From positions 9,353 through 73,352 of the forward strand of contig JBGCFY010000074.1 in assembly GCA_045110315.1 (NCBI GenBank): 64,000 nucleotides of DNA, written 5' to 3'. This document shows, piece by piece, positions 1 through 8,747 of the stretch; positions within the stretch are counted from its first letter, which is position 1; every line of letters starts with the position of its first letter. The DNA comes from CALFBG01 sp045110315. Its GTDB lineage: Bacteria; Bacteroidota; Bacteroidia; Chitinophagales; Saprospiraceae. The notes beneath the pieces are model-generated. The model made no database searches. It had not been told where the DNA came from and saw only the letters and a program-made list of their open reading frames with translations. The position numbers were made by a program, and so were the translations under genes.

Positions 1-2
1 TT

Positions 3-1421
3 GATCGAGTTGTGATTAACGGAAACGATCGAACCCACGAAGATGTAATTAGAAGAGAGCTTCGAACACGACCTGGGCAGAAATTTAGTCGAACAGATAT
101 CATTCGTTCTCAACGAGAAATTATCAACTTAGGTTATTTTAATCCAGAAGCACTTGGGATTAATACGCCAGTTAACGCACAAAGAGGTACGGTTGATATC
201 GAGTATACGGTAGAAGAAAAGCCGTCGGATCAATTAGAACTTTCTGCGGGTTGGGCAGGGGCTGGTCGAGGAGTGATTGGTACGCTAGGGGTTTCTTTTA
301 ACAACTTCTCGCTCCGAAATATTTTCAAAAAAGAAGCTTGGAATCCATTACCGCAAGGAGATGGCCAACGACTTTCGCTACGAGCACAAACGAGTGGAAA
401 ACAATATCAAAGTTATAATATATCCTTTACAGAACCTTGGTTGGGTGGCAAAAAACCTACTTCGTTTACAATTTCAGGTTTCCACAACCGATTTACTTTT
501 GGAACGGTAGGAACTTCTACAGAACAACGTTTCAACATTACAGGAGGATCAATTGCGATCGGAACAAGATTGAAGTTTCCAGATGATAACTTTATTTCGC
601 AAACGGCCATCAATATCCAAAACCTTTTCTTGAAAAATGGTAACTCTTGGGCATTTTTTGACGGTGAAGGCGGAAGAGTTGCGGATGGTAGTTTCTTAAA
701 TTTTAGTATCAAGCAGACCTTTACACGAAGTTCGATTGATGATCCAATTTTTCCAAAAAATGGTTCTAAGTTTACCTTGTCTGCACAACTTACTCCTCCA
801 TACTCTTTATTTAACAACAAAGATTATTCTGATTTACCAGCCTCTGAAAAATTCAAATGGTTGGAATATCACAAATGGAGATTCAACGCAGAATGGTATA
901 CGCGATTGGCAGGAAATCTAGTATTGAAAGCAGCGGTTAAAATCGGAATGCTTGGTTTTTACAACGAAGACATTGGCTTGTCTCCTTTCGAAAGATTCCA
1001 ATTGGGTGGAGATGGATTTGCGAATCAGCAGTTTGGTTATATCGGAACGGATTTGATTTCTTTAAGAGGATATGAGATTAATGAATTGGATGCGAACGTT
1101 TCTCAGTTTGGTAACGTTGCAACGCCAGTTTTTGATAAATTTACGGTTGAACTTCGTTACCCAATTTCTTTGAATCCAAGTTCCACAATCTTCGTTTTAG
1201 GTTTCGTAGAAGGTGGAAACTCTTGGGGTAGCTTTAGTGACTTCAATCCTTTTGACGTAAGGCGATCAGCGGGAATGGGATTAAGAGTATTCTTACCCAT
1301 GTTTGGTACGCTAGGATTTGACTACGGAATTGGTTTTGATAAACCAGAATTACAAGATATTAATGCTAGATGGACACAATACGGAAACTTCAATATTATT
1401 CTTGGATTTGAACCAGAGTAA
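3..1421 (+). CDS. bamA: BamA/Omp85 outer membrane assembly factor, C-terminal part
   Basis: This is the 3' portion of a gene that enters from the left edge; the frame is open from base 3, so the apparent GTG at 12 is internal. The first ~75 residues look like the last POTRA domain (VINGNDRTHEDVIRRE, then a VDIEYTVEEKP strand). The rest alternates in the manner of a 16-strand beta barrel. The SLRGYE motif near residue 355 matches the conserved loop-6 (V)RGF/Y motif of the Omp85 family. BamA inserts beta-barrel proteins into the outer membrane. The protein ends in a strand, IILGFEPE, rather than in a terminal aromatic residue. A strong terminator follows. The family call is firm; BamA rather than another Omp85 paralogue rests on the POTRA-barrel arrangement. 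Confidence 0.9.
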   Translation, partial: DRVVINGNDRTHEDVIRRELRTRPGQKFSRTDIIRSQREIINLGYFNPEALGINTPVNAQRGTVDIEYTVEEKPSDQLELSAGWAGAGRGVIGTLGVSFNNFSLRNIFKKEAWNPLPQGDGQRLSLRAQTSGKQYQSYNISFTEPWLGGKKPTSFTISGFHNRFTFGTVGTSTEQRFNITGGSIAIGTRLKFPDDNFISQTAINIQNLFLKNGNSWAFFDGEGGRVADGSFLNFSIKQTFTRSSIDDPIFPKNGSKFTLSAQLTPPYSLFNNKDYSDLPASEKFKWLEYHKWRFNAEWYTRLAGNLVLKAAVKIGMLGFYNEDIGLSPFERFQLGGDGFANQQFGYIGTDLISLRGYEINELDANVSQFGNVATPVFDKFTVELRYPISLNPSSTIFVLGFVEGGNSWGSFSDFNPFDVRRSAGMGLRVFLPMFGTLGFDYGIGFDKPELQDINARWTQYGNFNIILGFEPE

Positions 1422-1470
1422 TCATTGTAACTAGCCTTTCCGGTGAATTTACACCTATAAAGATACTCTT

Positions 1471-1510
1471 ATCCCGAATTTTCGTTATCGAAGATTCGGG
1501 ATATTTTTTT
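1471..1510 (+). terminator. Rho-independent terminator of bamA
   Basis: ATCCCGAAT (1471-1479) pairs with ATTCGGGAT (1494-1502). The stem continues as TTCG/CGAA after one mismatch, closes on a TTAT loop, and is followed by a T-rich run. It lies 50 bp after the bamA stop. Confidence 0.85.
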
Positions 1511-1563
1511 GCGGTAAGTTGAAAGTATGAAAAATTCTTAATTGCGATACTCATTAAGAAAAA

Positions 1564-2796
1564 CTAAGCTATTTCATCAGGATTACGTCGCGTTAAGTGG
1601 CGTGCGAGTAAACTATTAAAACAAGCATAAAAGATGATTCCCTGCTGCCGTTCTAGTATATTTTCCGTAAGGATGGCTAAGGCAAAAAAGGCTAACAAAA
1701 AGGCGTAAATGAATTGATTCTGTCGCCAAGCCATTACCAACGGAAGCAATAAAAGTAGCAGTAAAAGCAGCAAGCCAACTAAGCCGAGACTCAGCGCGGT
1801 TTCCAGGTATTGGTTATGGGTGTTTAATTTTTTCTCTGTCGCAATGGTGATATTCTTTAATCGGTATTGTTCCATCATTTTTGGAAACCCACCGGTAGTT
1901 CCTTGCCCGAGCATAGGTTTTTCGGAAATAGCTTCAACGGCACTCTTCCAAATCTGTAAGCGAATATCGGGTTTACTTTGTGTTTTCGATGCGTTGAACA
2001 AACCATTCAGCGCAACTTGAATTCTCATTTTTGTATTGGGAATTGTCCAAGCAATTGTCCCAATTAGAAGTAAACCTGTGGTCATCAAAGCAAGGCCAAC
2101 GAGTAATTTTTTTTGTTTGATCATAAAGATCAAAAAAGCGGTAGGAAAGAGTAGTAAGCTTGCGAGAATCTCCATTCTTGCAGAAAGCAGGAGTATAAAA
2201 ATCAATAAATATCCACCAGTCAAAAAACCAAGACTACGAAGCCCTAAGCTTAATTTTGACCAATCTTTAACGAGATAGGAGCATAAAATAAATAAGGCAA
2301 ACGCCATGTACATGGCATAATAAGATGGATGGAACCCTAAATGCTTGGATAAGGATTCGTAATAAAAAGTATTGATTCCTGTTTCGGCATAGTATAGCCC
2401 TGCGCTGGCTAAACAAGTTAAACTACCGAGTAAACAGGCAAGTAGAAAGCTCAGTAGTAGCCGTTTTAACTGAATATTTGTAACTGGAGCTGTCGAGAAA
2501 AGAATCAAAGGAAAAATGAGTAACGAAAGCTTCCGTTCTAAATTTTGTAAAGCAGTAGCTAAGTGATCCGTGTACGCTAATCCAAAGATATGTAAACAAT
2601 AAAAACCGATAAATAGTAAAGGTAAGGGGCGAGTGAGTTGCCGAAATTTTTCCATGAAATTAGCGCTGAGCAACCAATTAAGCGCTAAGAGTAAGATAAA
2701 GCCCGTTGCTAATCGTTGATGAATGGGTAGGCAAAAACAAAACAGCATCAATAATACGTATTGGTACCATTGATGCTGTTTTTGTGTAAATAACAT
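1564..2796 (-). CDS. O-antigen ligase family membrane protein
   Basis: A 410-residue polytopic membrane protein with about ten or more hydrophobic segments. A hydrophilic loop in the second half carries GQGTTGGFPKMMEQYR and then THNQYLETALSLG near residue 328. The HNQYLE signature after a periplasmic loop is typical of the Wzy_C/O-antigen ligase (WaaL) superfamily, which joins or polymerises lipid-linked glycans on the periplasmic face of the inner membrane. No glycan cluster surrounds it, so the substrate cannot be named and it may be a ligase, polymerase or protein glycosyltransferase. It lies 94 bp downstream of infB on the same strand and could be read through from it. The ATG at 2796 gives a natural short cytoplasmic N terminus. 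Confidence 0.75.
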   Translation of the reverse strand: MLFTQKQHQWYQYVLLMLFCFCLPIHQRLATGFILLLALNWLLSANFMEKFRQLTRPLPLLFIGFYCLHIFGLAYTDHLATALQNLERKLSLLIFPLILFSTAPVTNIQLKRLLLSFLLACLLGSLTCLASAGLYYAETGINTFYYESLSKHLGFHPSYYAMYMAFALFILCSYLVKDWSKLSLGLRSLGFLTGGYLLIFILLLSARMEILASLLLFPTAFLIFMIKQKKLLVGLALMTTGLLLIGTIAWTIPNTKMRIQVALNGLFNASKTQSKPDIRLQIWKSAVEAISEKPMLGQGTTGGFPKMMEQYRLKNITIATEKKLNTHNQYLETALSLGLVGLLLLLLLLLLPLVMAWRQNQFIYAFLLAFFALAILTENILERQQGIIFYACFNSLLARHLTRRNPDEIA

Positions 2797-2889
2797 TTTT
2801 ATGAATCTAGTTTGAACAGTGTAACAGCGTTGAAAATAAAGTAAAACCTTGCGACTATCTTAGTTGCGTTTCAACGGAGTTTTACTGAT

Positions 2890-5800
2890 CTAACTTAATT
2901 TTTGCTTTACTTCTACAATTTCATAACCTTCGATAATATCGCCAACTTTGATGTCATTGTAGTTTTTGATGGTAATACCACATTCAAAACCACTCTTCAC
3001 TTCTTTTACATCTTCTTTAAAACGTTTTAGGGAAGCGACTTCTCCTTTGACCCCTTCTTTAGTTGGGTAGATAACGATACCATCTCGAATCAATCGTAGG
3101 TGCGTATTTCGGCTAAACTTACCTTCTAAAACGTAGCAACCAGCAATTGTACCAATTCGACTAATTTTGTAAGTTTCACGTACTTCAATTTGAGAAACGA
3201 TTTTCTCTTCTTTCGTTGGCTCCAGCATTCCTTCAATCGCCATTTTGATTTCCTCGATGGCTTCGTAGATGATGGAGTAAGACTTGATTTCAACCCCTTC
3301 TCTTTCGGCTAATTTTCTAGCACCGAGCGAAGGTCGTACTTGGAATCCGATAATGATGGCATCCGAAGCAGAAGCTAAAAGTACATCTGATTCAATAATT
3401 TGACCAACGGCTTTATGAATTACGTTTACTTGAACCGTTTCAATTGACTGTTTGATCAAGGAATCAGAAAGAGCCTCTACAGAACCATCCACATCACCCT
3501 TGATGATCAAGTTCAACTCTTTAAAAGTACCAAGTGCTAATCGACGACCGATCTCATCTAAACTAATACGTTTGTTTGCTCTGGTTGTTTGTTCTCGAAC
3601 AATTTGAGCTCGTTTCGAAGCAATTTGTCTAGCTTCTTGTTCTGTATCGAGTACTTTAAATTTCTCTCCAGCTTGTGGTGCACCGCTCAACCCAAGAATT
3701 AAGACTGGTGTTGAAGGACCCGCCGTTTTGATTTTTTTACCAAATTCGTTGAACATTGCCTTTACTTTACCGGAATGCTCTCCTGCTACGACGGAGTTAC
3801 CAATTCTTAGGGTTCCCGTTTGAACTAAGATTTTAGAAACGTATCCTCTTCCTTTATCTAGCGAAGCCTCGATGAGTGTACCAATGGCTGCTCGGTCAGG
3901 ATTTGCTTTTAATTCAAGGATTTCTGCTTCTAATAAGATTTTTTCGAGTAACAAGTCAATGTTGGTACCTTTCTTCGCAGAGATATCTTGCGACTGGTAT
4001 TTACCACCCCAATCCTCCACTAAGAAGTTCATGGTTGCCAACTCTTGCTTAATACGTTCTGGTTGAGCACCATCTTTATCAATCTTGTTGATGGCAAAGA
4101 TAATAGGTACGCCAGCCGCTTGAGCGTGACTGATTGCCTCTTTCGTTTGAGGCATAATATTATCATCAGCAGAAATAATGATTACTGCGATGTCTGTTAC
4201 TTTAGCACCCCTTGCTCTCATGGCTGTAAAAGCCTCGTGACCAGGAGTATCTAAGAATGTTATTTTTTTATTGTCGGGACCTACGCGAACCTCGTAAGCA
4301 CCAATGTGTTGGGTAATTCCCCCAGCTTCTCCGTCAGCAACTTTTGCTTCTCGGATATAATCCAGTAAAGAAGTCTTACCGTGATCAACGTGTCCCATAA
4401 CGGTGACAATTGGCGAACGATCTACTAAGTCTTCAGGATCATCTACAATCTCTTCATCATCTTCGGATTGCTCTTCTGCACTGATAAACTCTACAACGTG
4501 TCCAAATTCATTGGCTACGATTTCGATAATTTCTGCGTCTAATCGTTGATTAATCGAAACAATGGCACCTAGATTCATGCAAGTCATGATAACATCGGTA
4601 ACGGGTACGTCCATTAAACTTGCTAATTCTGATACAGAAATGAATTCGGTTAACTGTAAGTTTGTTACCTCACTCTTCTGATCCATCTTCTCCTGCTTCT
4701 CTCGATGTCTATCTCGATTATCTCTCCGTATTTTTTGGCGTTTATTCTTTCCTCCTCCGGAAAGTCTCGCCATTGTTTGTTTGATTTTTTCGTCGATCTC
4801 TTTCTTAGAAACTTCTTTTACTTCATCTCTTCTTCTACCAGGAGAAGTTCTTCCACGATTATTGGATCGATTATTACCTCCAGATCTTCCACCACTATTA
4901 GACCGAGAATCATTACTACGATTATCGCCACTATTGCTACGATTATTTGAGCCAGACTCAACGGTAGTAACTTTTTTACGTTTTCTGCGTTTTTTCTTCT
5001 CTGGCGAATCACTAGCGCCTTCAGAAGTTTTACCGGTAGTCGTTGTCTTTTTGACTTTTTTCTTTTTCTTTAATTTATCGGTATCGATTTTACCAAGAAT
5101 CTTTAACCCTTTGAGTTGAGGCGTTTTTGCTCGCATCATTCCATCCTCCTTAGCGGGTTCTTTTTCTTCTTTTGCGGTAACTTTTTCCGATGGTGCTTTC
5201 TCTTCGACGGGTATAATTTTTGGAGCTTTGTCTTTGGCAACGACTTTTTCCTCTACGACCTTTTCTTCTTCTTCTTCTTCTTCTTCTTCTTTCTTTGCTT
5301 CAACGACAGGTGTTTCTGGTTTGGTAGGTTTCACAACTGGCGCTGTTTCTTCTACTTCTTCTTTTGCCTTTTTCTTGTTTGCGTCGAGATCAATCTTCCC
5401 TTTTATCTTTAGTTGAATTTTAGGTGCTTCTGCGTCCTCAACGACTTCTTCGACCACTTCTTCCTTTTTCACTTCTTCTTGAACGACGGGAGTTTCCTCT
5501 ACGACAACAGGCGTTTCTTCAACGATTTCTTCGACCATTTCCTCTTCAACGACTTCTTCTTCCGCTACGGGTTGTTCGATAACTTCCTCTTCAACGGGCT
5601 CAACCTTTACTTCAGGAGTAGGAGGAACAAAAGTAGGTGCTTCTACTTGTGGTTCGGGAGTAGATTCGTCTTTTTTACCTGATCCAGTACGAGTACCAAT
5701 AACTAATTGGTCCGCTTGTTCTTTGATCGCAATTGACTTTTGAAATTCTTTGATCAACTCCTCGTACATCTCATCTGTAACTTTAGCAGTGGGCTTGTTA

Positions 5801-5892
5801 TCTATCTCATAGCCACTCTTGTTCAGGTGATCGACGATTGTAGTTGTACCTACATTCAATTCTTTTGCAATCTTTATTAAACGTTTTGCCAT
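2890..5892 (-). CDS. infB: Translation initiation factor IF-2
   Basis: 1000 residues. The N terminus MAKRLIKIAKELNVGTTT is the IF-2 N-terminal subdomain seen in Bacteroidota. Residues ~60-400 are a low-complexity linker rich in Glu, Val and Lys, then Gly/Asn/Arg, including a run of nine Glu encoded by a (CTT)n-like tract near 5262-5291. The GTPase domain begins near residue 490 with GHVDHGKT (G1, about residue 499), DTPGHEAF (G3) and NKID (G4, about 602). Domains II, III and the fMet-tRNA-binding C-terminal domain follow to the end. IF-2 brings initiator tRNA to the 30S subunit and promotes subunit joining. It lies downstream of nusA and rimP in the canonical order. The assignment is certain. 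Confidence 0.98.
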   Translation of the reverse strand: MAKRLIKIAKELNVGTTTIVDHLNKSGYEIDNKPTAKVTDEMYEELIKEFQKSIAIKEQADQLVIGTRTGSGKKDESTPEPQVEAPTFVPPTPEVKVEPVEEEVIEQPVAEEEVVEEEMVEEIVEETPVVVEETPVVQEEVKKEEVVEEVVEDAEAPKIQLKIKGKIDLDANKKKAKEEVEETAPVVKPTKPETPVVEAKKEEEEEEEEEKVVEEKVVAKDKAPKIIPVEEKAPSEKVTAKEEKEPAKEDGMMRAKTPQLKGLKILGKIDTDKLKKKKKVKKTTTTGKTSEGASDSPEKKKRRKRKKVTTVESGSNNRSNSGDNRSNDSRSNSGGRSGGNNRSNNRGRTSPGRRRDEVKEVSKKEIDEKIKQTMARLSGGGKNKRQKIRRDNRDRHREKQEKMDQKSEVTNLQLTEFISVSELASLMDVPVTDVIMTCMNLGAIVSINQRLDAEIIEIVANEFGHVVEFISAEEQSEDDEEIVDDPEDLVDRSPIVTVMGHVDHGKTSLLDYIREAKVADGEAGGITQHIGAYEVRVGPDNKKITFLDTPGHEAFTAMRARGAKVTDIAVIIISADDNIMPQTKEAISHAQAAGVPIIFAINKIDKDGAQPERIKQELATMNFLVEDWGGKYQSQDISAKKGTNIDLLLEKILLEAEILELKANPDRAAIGTLIEASLDKGRGYVSKILVQTGTLRIGNSVVAGEHSGKVKAMFNEFGKKIKTAGPSTPVLILGLSGAPQAGEKFKVLDTEQEARQIASKRAQIVREQTTRANKRISLDEIGRRLALGTFKELNLIIKGDVDGSVEALSDSLIKQSIETVQVNVIHKAVGQIIESDVLLASASDAIIIGFQVRPSLGARKLAEREGVEIKSYSIIYEAIEEIKMAIEGMLEPTKEEKIVSQIEVRETYKISRIGTIAGCYVLEGKFSRNTHLRLIRDGIVIYPTKEGVKGEVASLKRFKEDVKEVKSGFECGITIKNYNDIKVGDIIEGYEIVEVKQKLS

Positions 5893-6158
5893 TCTGGTGT
5901 TTTTCTTTCTAATTTAGTAGAAAGTGATTATGAAAGATTAATATCTTTTCAAAAAAAACAAGTATTTACTTACATAACCATTTTATATTTTTGATTTGCG
6001 TAAAAAAATAACTCATTCAGTACCTTATATTTAGAGCGTATGCTAAAATACGTATTTATTCATACAAAAATAAGGGAAAACTACCTATGATTAACCCTTT
6101 CTTTGAAAAAACAATTCAAAAAACCGTATTTTTTTTGTTCTAAGCAAAAAAATACAAT

Positions 6159-6226
6159 GAAGTTGTCCAAAAACATCGTCTAAAGTCTTTATACTTTGAT
6201 GATTAACGACTCTTTTTGGACAACTT
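6159..6226 (-). other. Long hairpin between nusA and infB
   Basis: GAAGTTGTCCAAAAAC (6159-6174) is inverted-repeated as TTTTTGGACAACTT (6213-6226), with a short inner pairing of CATC-AAAG to CTTT-GATG. Read on the operon strand (minus), the hairpin is followed by CATTGTATTTTTTT, so it could act as a partial terminator, processing site or attenuator between the two genes. The gap 5893-6261 otherwise shows only AT-rich sequence. The arms resemble the GAAGTTGTTTAAAA motif seen elsewhere in the window. Confidence 0.5.
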
Positions 6227-6261
6227 TATTTTGTCTATTCTGATCTGGCGCGATTACGAAA

Positions 6262-7518
6262 TTAATCTTCCGCAAATTCCGCTTCGAGAATCTTCATTAC
6301 ATCTTCGATGGTCTCTTCTTCGAGGTCAGTTCTACGAACTAATTCTCTTACTTCGAGATTTAAAACGCTACGAGCAGAATCGCATCCGATCTTCTTCAAC
6401 GCTTCAATTACCCAACCATCAATTTCATCAGAAAATTCATCCAAATCGACATCGTCAATTTCTTGGACATTGTCAGAATTTCTATAAACATCGATTTCAA
6501 AACCAGTCAATCTACTGGCTAATTTAATATTTGTACCTCCTTTACCGATGGCCAAAGAAACTTGGTCTGGCTCAAGGTATACCGCCGCTCTTCTTTTCTC
6601 TTCTTCTCCTTCTTCTTTTAAGTCAATACGAGTAACTTTTGCTGGCGTTAAAGACCGCTGAATGAATAGTTTGTCGTTATTAGTATAATTGACAATATCA
6701 ATGTTTTCATTGCGTAATTCTCTCACGATACCGTGAATACGAGAACCTTTCATTCCTACACAAGCACCAACGGGATCAATACGGTCATCATAAGATTCGA
6801 CGGCTACTTTTGCGCGATCCCCCGGAAGTCGTACTATATTTTTGACAACGATCAAACCGTCTTCAATTTCTGGTACTTCTTGTTCTAGTAATTTTTCTAG
6901 GAAAAGACTATCCGTACGAGAAACGATAACAACGGGATTGTTATTCTTCATTTCTACTTTTTTGATCACACCTCTTACCATATCTCCTTTTCGGAAAAAA
7001 TCTCCCCGAATCATTTCATTACGCGGAATCACCAATTCGTTACCTGTTGTATCATCTAAAACTAGAATTTCTCGCTTTAAAATTTGGTGTACTTCACCCA
7101 ATACAATATCTCCAACGCGCTCAGAATATTTACGGAAAACATCATCTTTCTCCAATTCCATAATTCGAGAAATCAATGTTTGTCGTGCCGCCATAATTGC
7201 TCTACGACCAAAATCTTCTAAATGTAATTGCTCGTAACACTCCTCTCCAATTTCATAGTCGTCATCAATACTCAAGGCTTCCGAAATAGAGACCTGACTT
7301 CGATCATCTGTTACTTCACCGTCGGGTACGATTTCTCTTACCCTCCAAAGTTCAAGGTCACCTTTTTGTGTATTAACGATAACATCGAAATTTTCATCCG
7401 ATCCAAACTTTTTACGAATCAAGGTACGGAATACGTCTTCCAGTACACGGACCATAGTCGGTCGATCAATATTTTTTCCCGCTTTAAATTCCGAGAAAGT
7501 ATCCACGAGGTTCATCAT
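6262..7518 (-). CDS. nusA: Transcription termination/antitermination factor NusA
   Basis: 418 residues with the standard NusA order. The RNAP-binding N-terminal domain (MNLVDTFSEFKAGKNIDR to about residue 130) is followed by an S1 domain around 135-200 (VGDIVLGEVHQILKREILVLDD). Two KH domains follow, marked by DPVGACVGMKGSRI and AIGKGGTNIKLAS. A short acidic C-terminal helical region ends in LEAEFAED. NusA modulates pausing, termination and antitermination. ATG ATG at the start leaves a one-residue ambiguity. It lies between rimP and infB as usual, but the gap to each neighbour (about 230 and 370 bp) is wide and contains repeats, which is unusual for this operon. Confidence 0.97.
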   Translation of the reverse strand: MMNLVDTFSEFKAGKNIDRPTMVRVLEDVFRTLIRKKFGSDENFDVIVNTQKGDLELWRVREIVPDGEVTDDRSQVSISEALSIDDDYEIGEECYEQLHLEDFGRRAIMAARQTLISRIMELEKDDVFRKYSERVGDIVLGEVHQILKREILVLDDTTGNELVIPRNEMIRGDFFRKGDMVRGVIKKVEMKNNNPVVIVSRTDSLFLEKLLEQEVPEIEDGLIVVKNIVRLPGDRAKVAVESYDDRIDPVGACVGMKGSRIHGIVRELRNENIDIVNYTNNDKLFIQRSLTPAKVTRIDLKEEGEEEKRRAAVYLEPDQVSLAIGKGGTNIKLASRLTGFEIDVYRNSDNVQEIDDVDLDEFSDEIDGWVIEALKKIGCDSARSVLNLEVRELVRRTDLEEETIEDVMKILEAEFAED

Positions 7519-7552
7519 GAGTTCATACAGCGTTTGATATTTTATAAATAAT

Positions 7553-7652
7553 TAAGTACTGACACAAATTAATTCGTCTATTAGCTTGTATCATCTTGTA
7601 AGTAACGATGCTACTCAAAATCTAAGACAATTTACTTTTGTTTTAGAACTTG
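7553..7652. mobile_element. Short MITE-like repeat copy between rimP and nusA
   Basis: Begins TAAGTACTGACACAAATTA and ends TTTTAGAACTTGA, a degraded version of the TAAGTACC...GTACTTA termini of the dispersed repeat described at 16150-16299. Internal matches include AGCTTGTATCATCTT and CAAAATCTAAGACAATTTA. About 60 bp of the core is missing compared with the longer copies. Confidence 0.5.
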
Positions 7653-7745
7653 ATTAGGCGGTCTAGCATTAGAAAAACAATTTTACTAGTGTTACTTATT
7701 ATATATGCGTACACAAATTTGAATCTAAACCTGTGTAGTGAGCAG

Positions 7746-8228
7746 TTACTTTTTTGAGAAAGAGATCTTAACGACGGTTTTATTAATGGTTTCGAAAGGA
7801 ATGGTCGTTCGTACAATTTCTGTTCTTTTCTTTTTTCCTTCTTTGATGCGAACTTTTTCTTCTAGAATAATATTATTTCCCTCCATGGCAACAAATTGCG
7901 CCGTTTTTTTGGAACCATCCTCTAGAAAAACTTCTACCTTTCGGCCAATGTTTTTCTGGTATTGTCGAATAAATTTCAGTGGTCGAGAAATGCCCGGAGA
8001 AGATACCTCTAACGTATACTTTTCTCCCAGCCATTGTTCTTCATCAATGAATTCTTCTAAATACCGGCTAAGTTTACGGCATTTTTCAAAGGTAATGCCA
8101 GAATCCGCATCTACAAAAACCTCTAGTTTGTTGTTTACATTTAGATTGACATCTACCACAAAACAATCTTGGAAGTTTTCTTCTTGGAATTTCTCCTCCA
8201 ATAAATTGATTATTTTTTCCTCAATCAC
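7746..8228 (-). CDS. rimP: Ribosome maturation factor RimP
   Basis: 160 residues, the usual family size. The N-terminal alpha/beta domain includes CRKLSRYLEEFIDEEQWLGEKYTLEVSSPGISRPLKF, the diagnostic LEVSSPG(I/L)xRPL signature. The second half is the small barrel (GRKVEVFLEDGSKKTAQFVAMEGNNIILEE). RimP assists late maturation of the 30S subunit. It is the first gene of the rimP-nusA-infB cluster. A promoter with TATATTTG lies ~85 bp upstream, and a stable hairpin sits in the leader. Confidence 0.95.
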   Translation of the reverse strand: MIEEKIINLLEEKFQEENFQDCFVVDVNLNVNNKLEVFVDADSGITFEKCRKLSRYLEEFIDEEQWLGEKYTLEVSSPGISRPLKFIRQYQKNIGRKVEVFLEDGSKKTAQFVAMEGNNIILEEKVRIKEGKKKRTEIVRTTIPFETINKTVVKISFSKK

Positions 8229-8263
8229 AGTTATTGATTTTATACAATTTCTACATAAACAAA

Positions 8264-8290
8264 GAAGAGGGAACTTAACGTTCCCTCTTC
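8264..8290 (-). promoter_or_regulatory. Perfect hairpin in the rimP leader
   Basis: GAAGAGGGAAC (8264-8274) and GTTCCCTCTTC (8280-8290) form an uninterrupted 11-bp stem with a 5-nt loop. It lies between the rimP start and its likely promoter, so it would be in the 5' untranslated region. It lacks a T tract on either strand. A role in operon attenuation or mRNA stability is inference. Confidence 0.5.
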
Positions 8291-8309
8291 CTAAAGATCA
8301 AAATCAGTG

Positions 8310-8340
8310 CAAATATAGGGTTTTTCCTTATAATATGCAA
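8310..8340 (-). promoter_or_regulatory. Bacteroidota-type promoter of rimP-nusA-infB
   Basis: On the minus strand TTG is followed after 20 nt by TATATTTG, matching the phylum consensus TTG...TAnnTTTG recognised by the primary sigma factor. Transcription would start shortly before the leader hairpin. Confidence 0.6.
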
Positions 8341-8451
8341 TGCCTAAGGGCTTTATTCAAAGCGGGTAACGGCTGAAAGCTAGGATTCGAAGAATTTATT
8401 ACTTTCAAAAAAAAATGAAAATAAGCTATTCTCTGCTAAACATAGCTTTTG

Positions 8452-8747
8452 TATCTTTGTTTAATAAGGGCAGCTAGCTAGATGATTTATTAAATTTGGG
8501 GTACTTAAAATTAATAAATAGGAAAGCTGCTCGTGCGATTAAAATTAATATAAACTTAATCTATCGTCGATAAGATTTTATTCGGCCGAAAGAAGTTGAC
8601 TAGGATGGTTTTTAAACAACTTCCGTATGCGTTTGACTTGATCGTCAAGCAAATAATTTCAAAAACAACGAGGCGCTACGCCAAATTAAGGTTTGCCAAT
8701 TTGATAGAATTTCAAACCTGCTTTAATAAAACTTCTAAGTTATTCTT
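8452..8747 (+). promoter_or_regulatory. mqnC promoter -7 element and long structured leader
   Basis: TATCTTTG at 8452-8459 matches the -7 consensus and would give a leader of ~285 nt before the mqnC ATG. Near its start GGGCAGCT (8468-8475) can pair with AGCTGCTC (8525-8532), eight base pairs with one G-U. Further hairpins are possible at CTTGATCGTCAAG and around the GTTTTTAAACAACTTC motif (8608-8623). No known riboswitch was recognised. Confidence 0.4.

Noticed and set aside
5116..5682. Open frames rich in Phe and Ser on the plus strand opposite infB
   Set aside because: They mirror the acidic low-complexity linker of IF-2 on the other strand and show no protein-like features of their own.
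7738..8376. Long plus-strand frame covering rimP
   Set aside because: Antisense to the well-supported rimP gene, extending only into its leader; Ser/Phe-rich as expected of a shadow.
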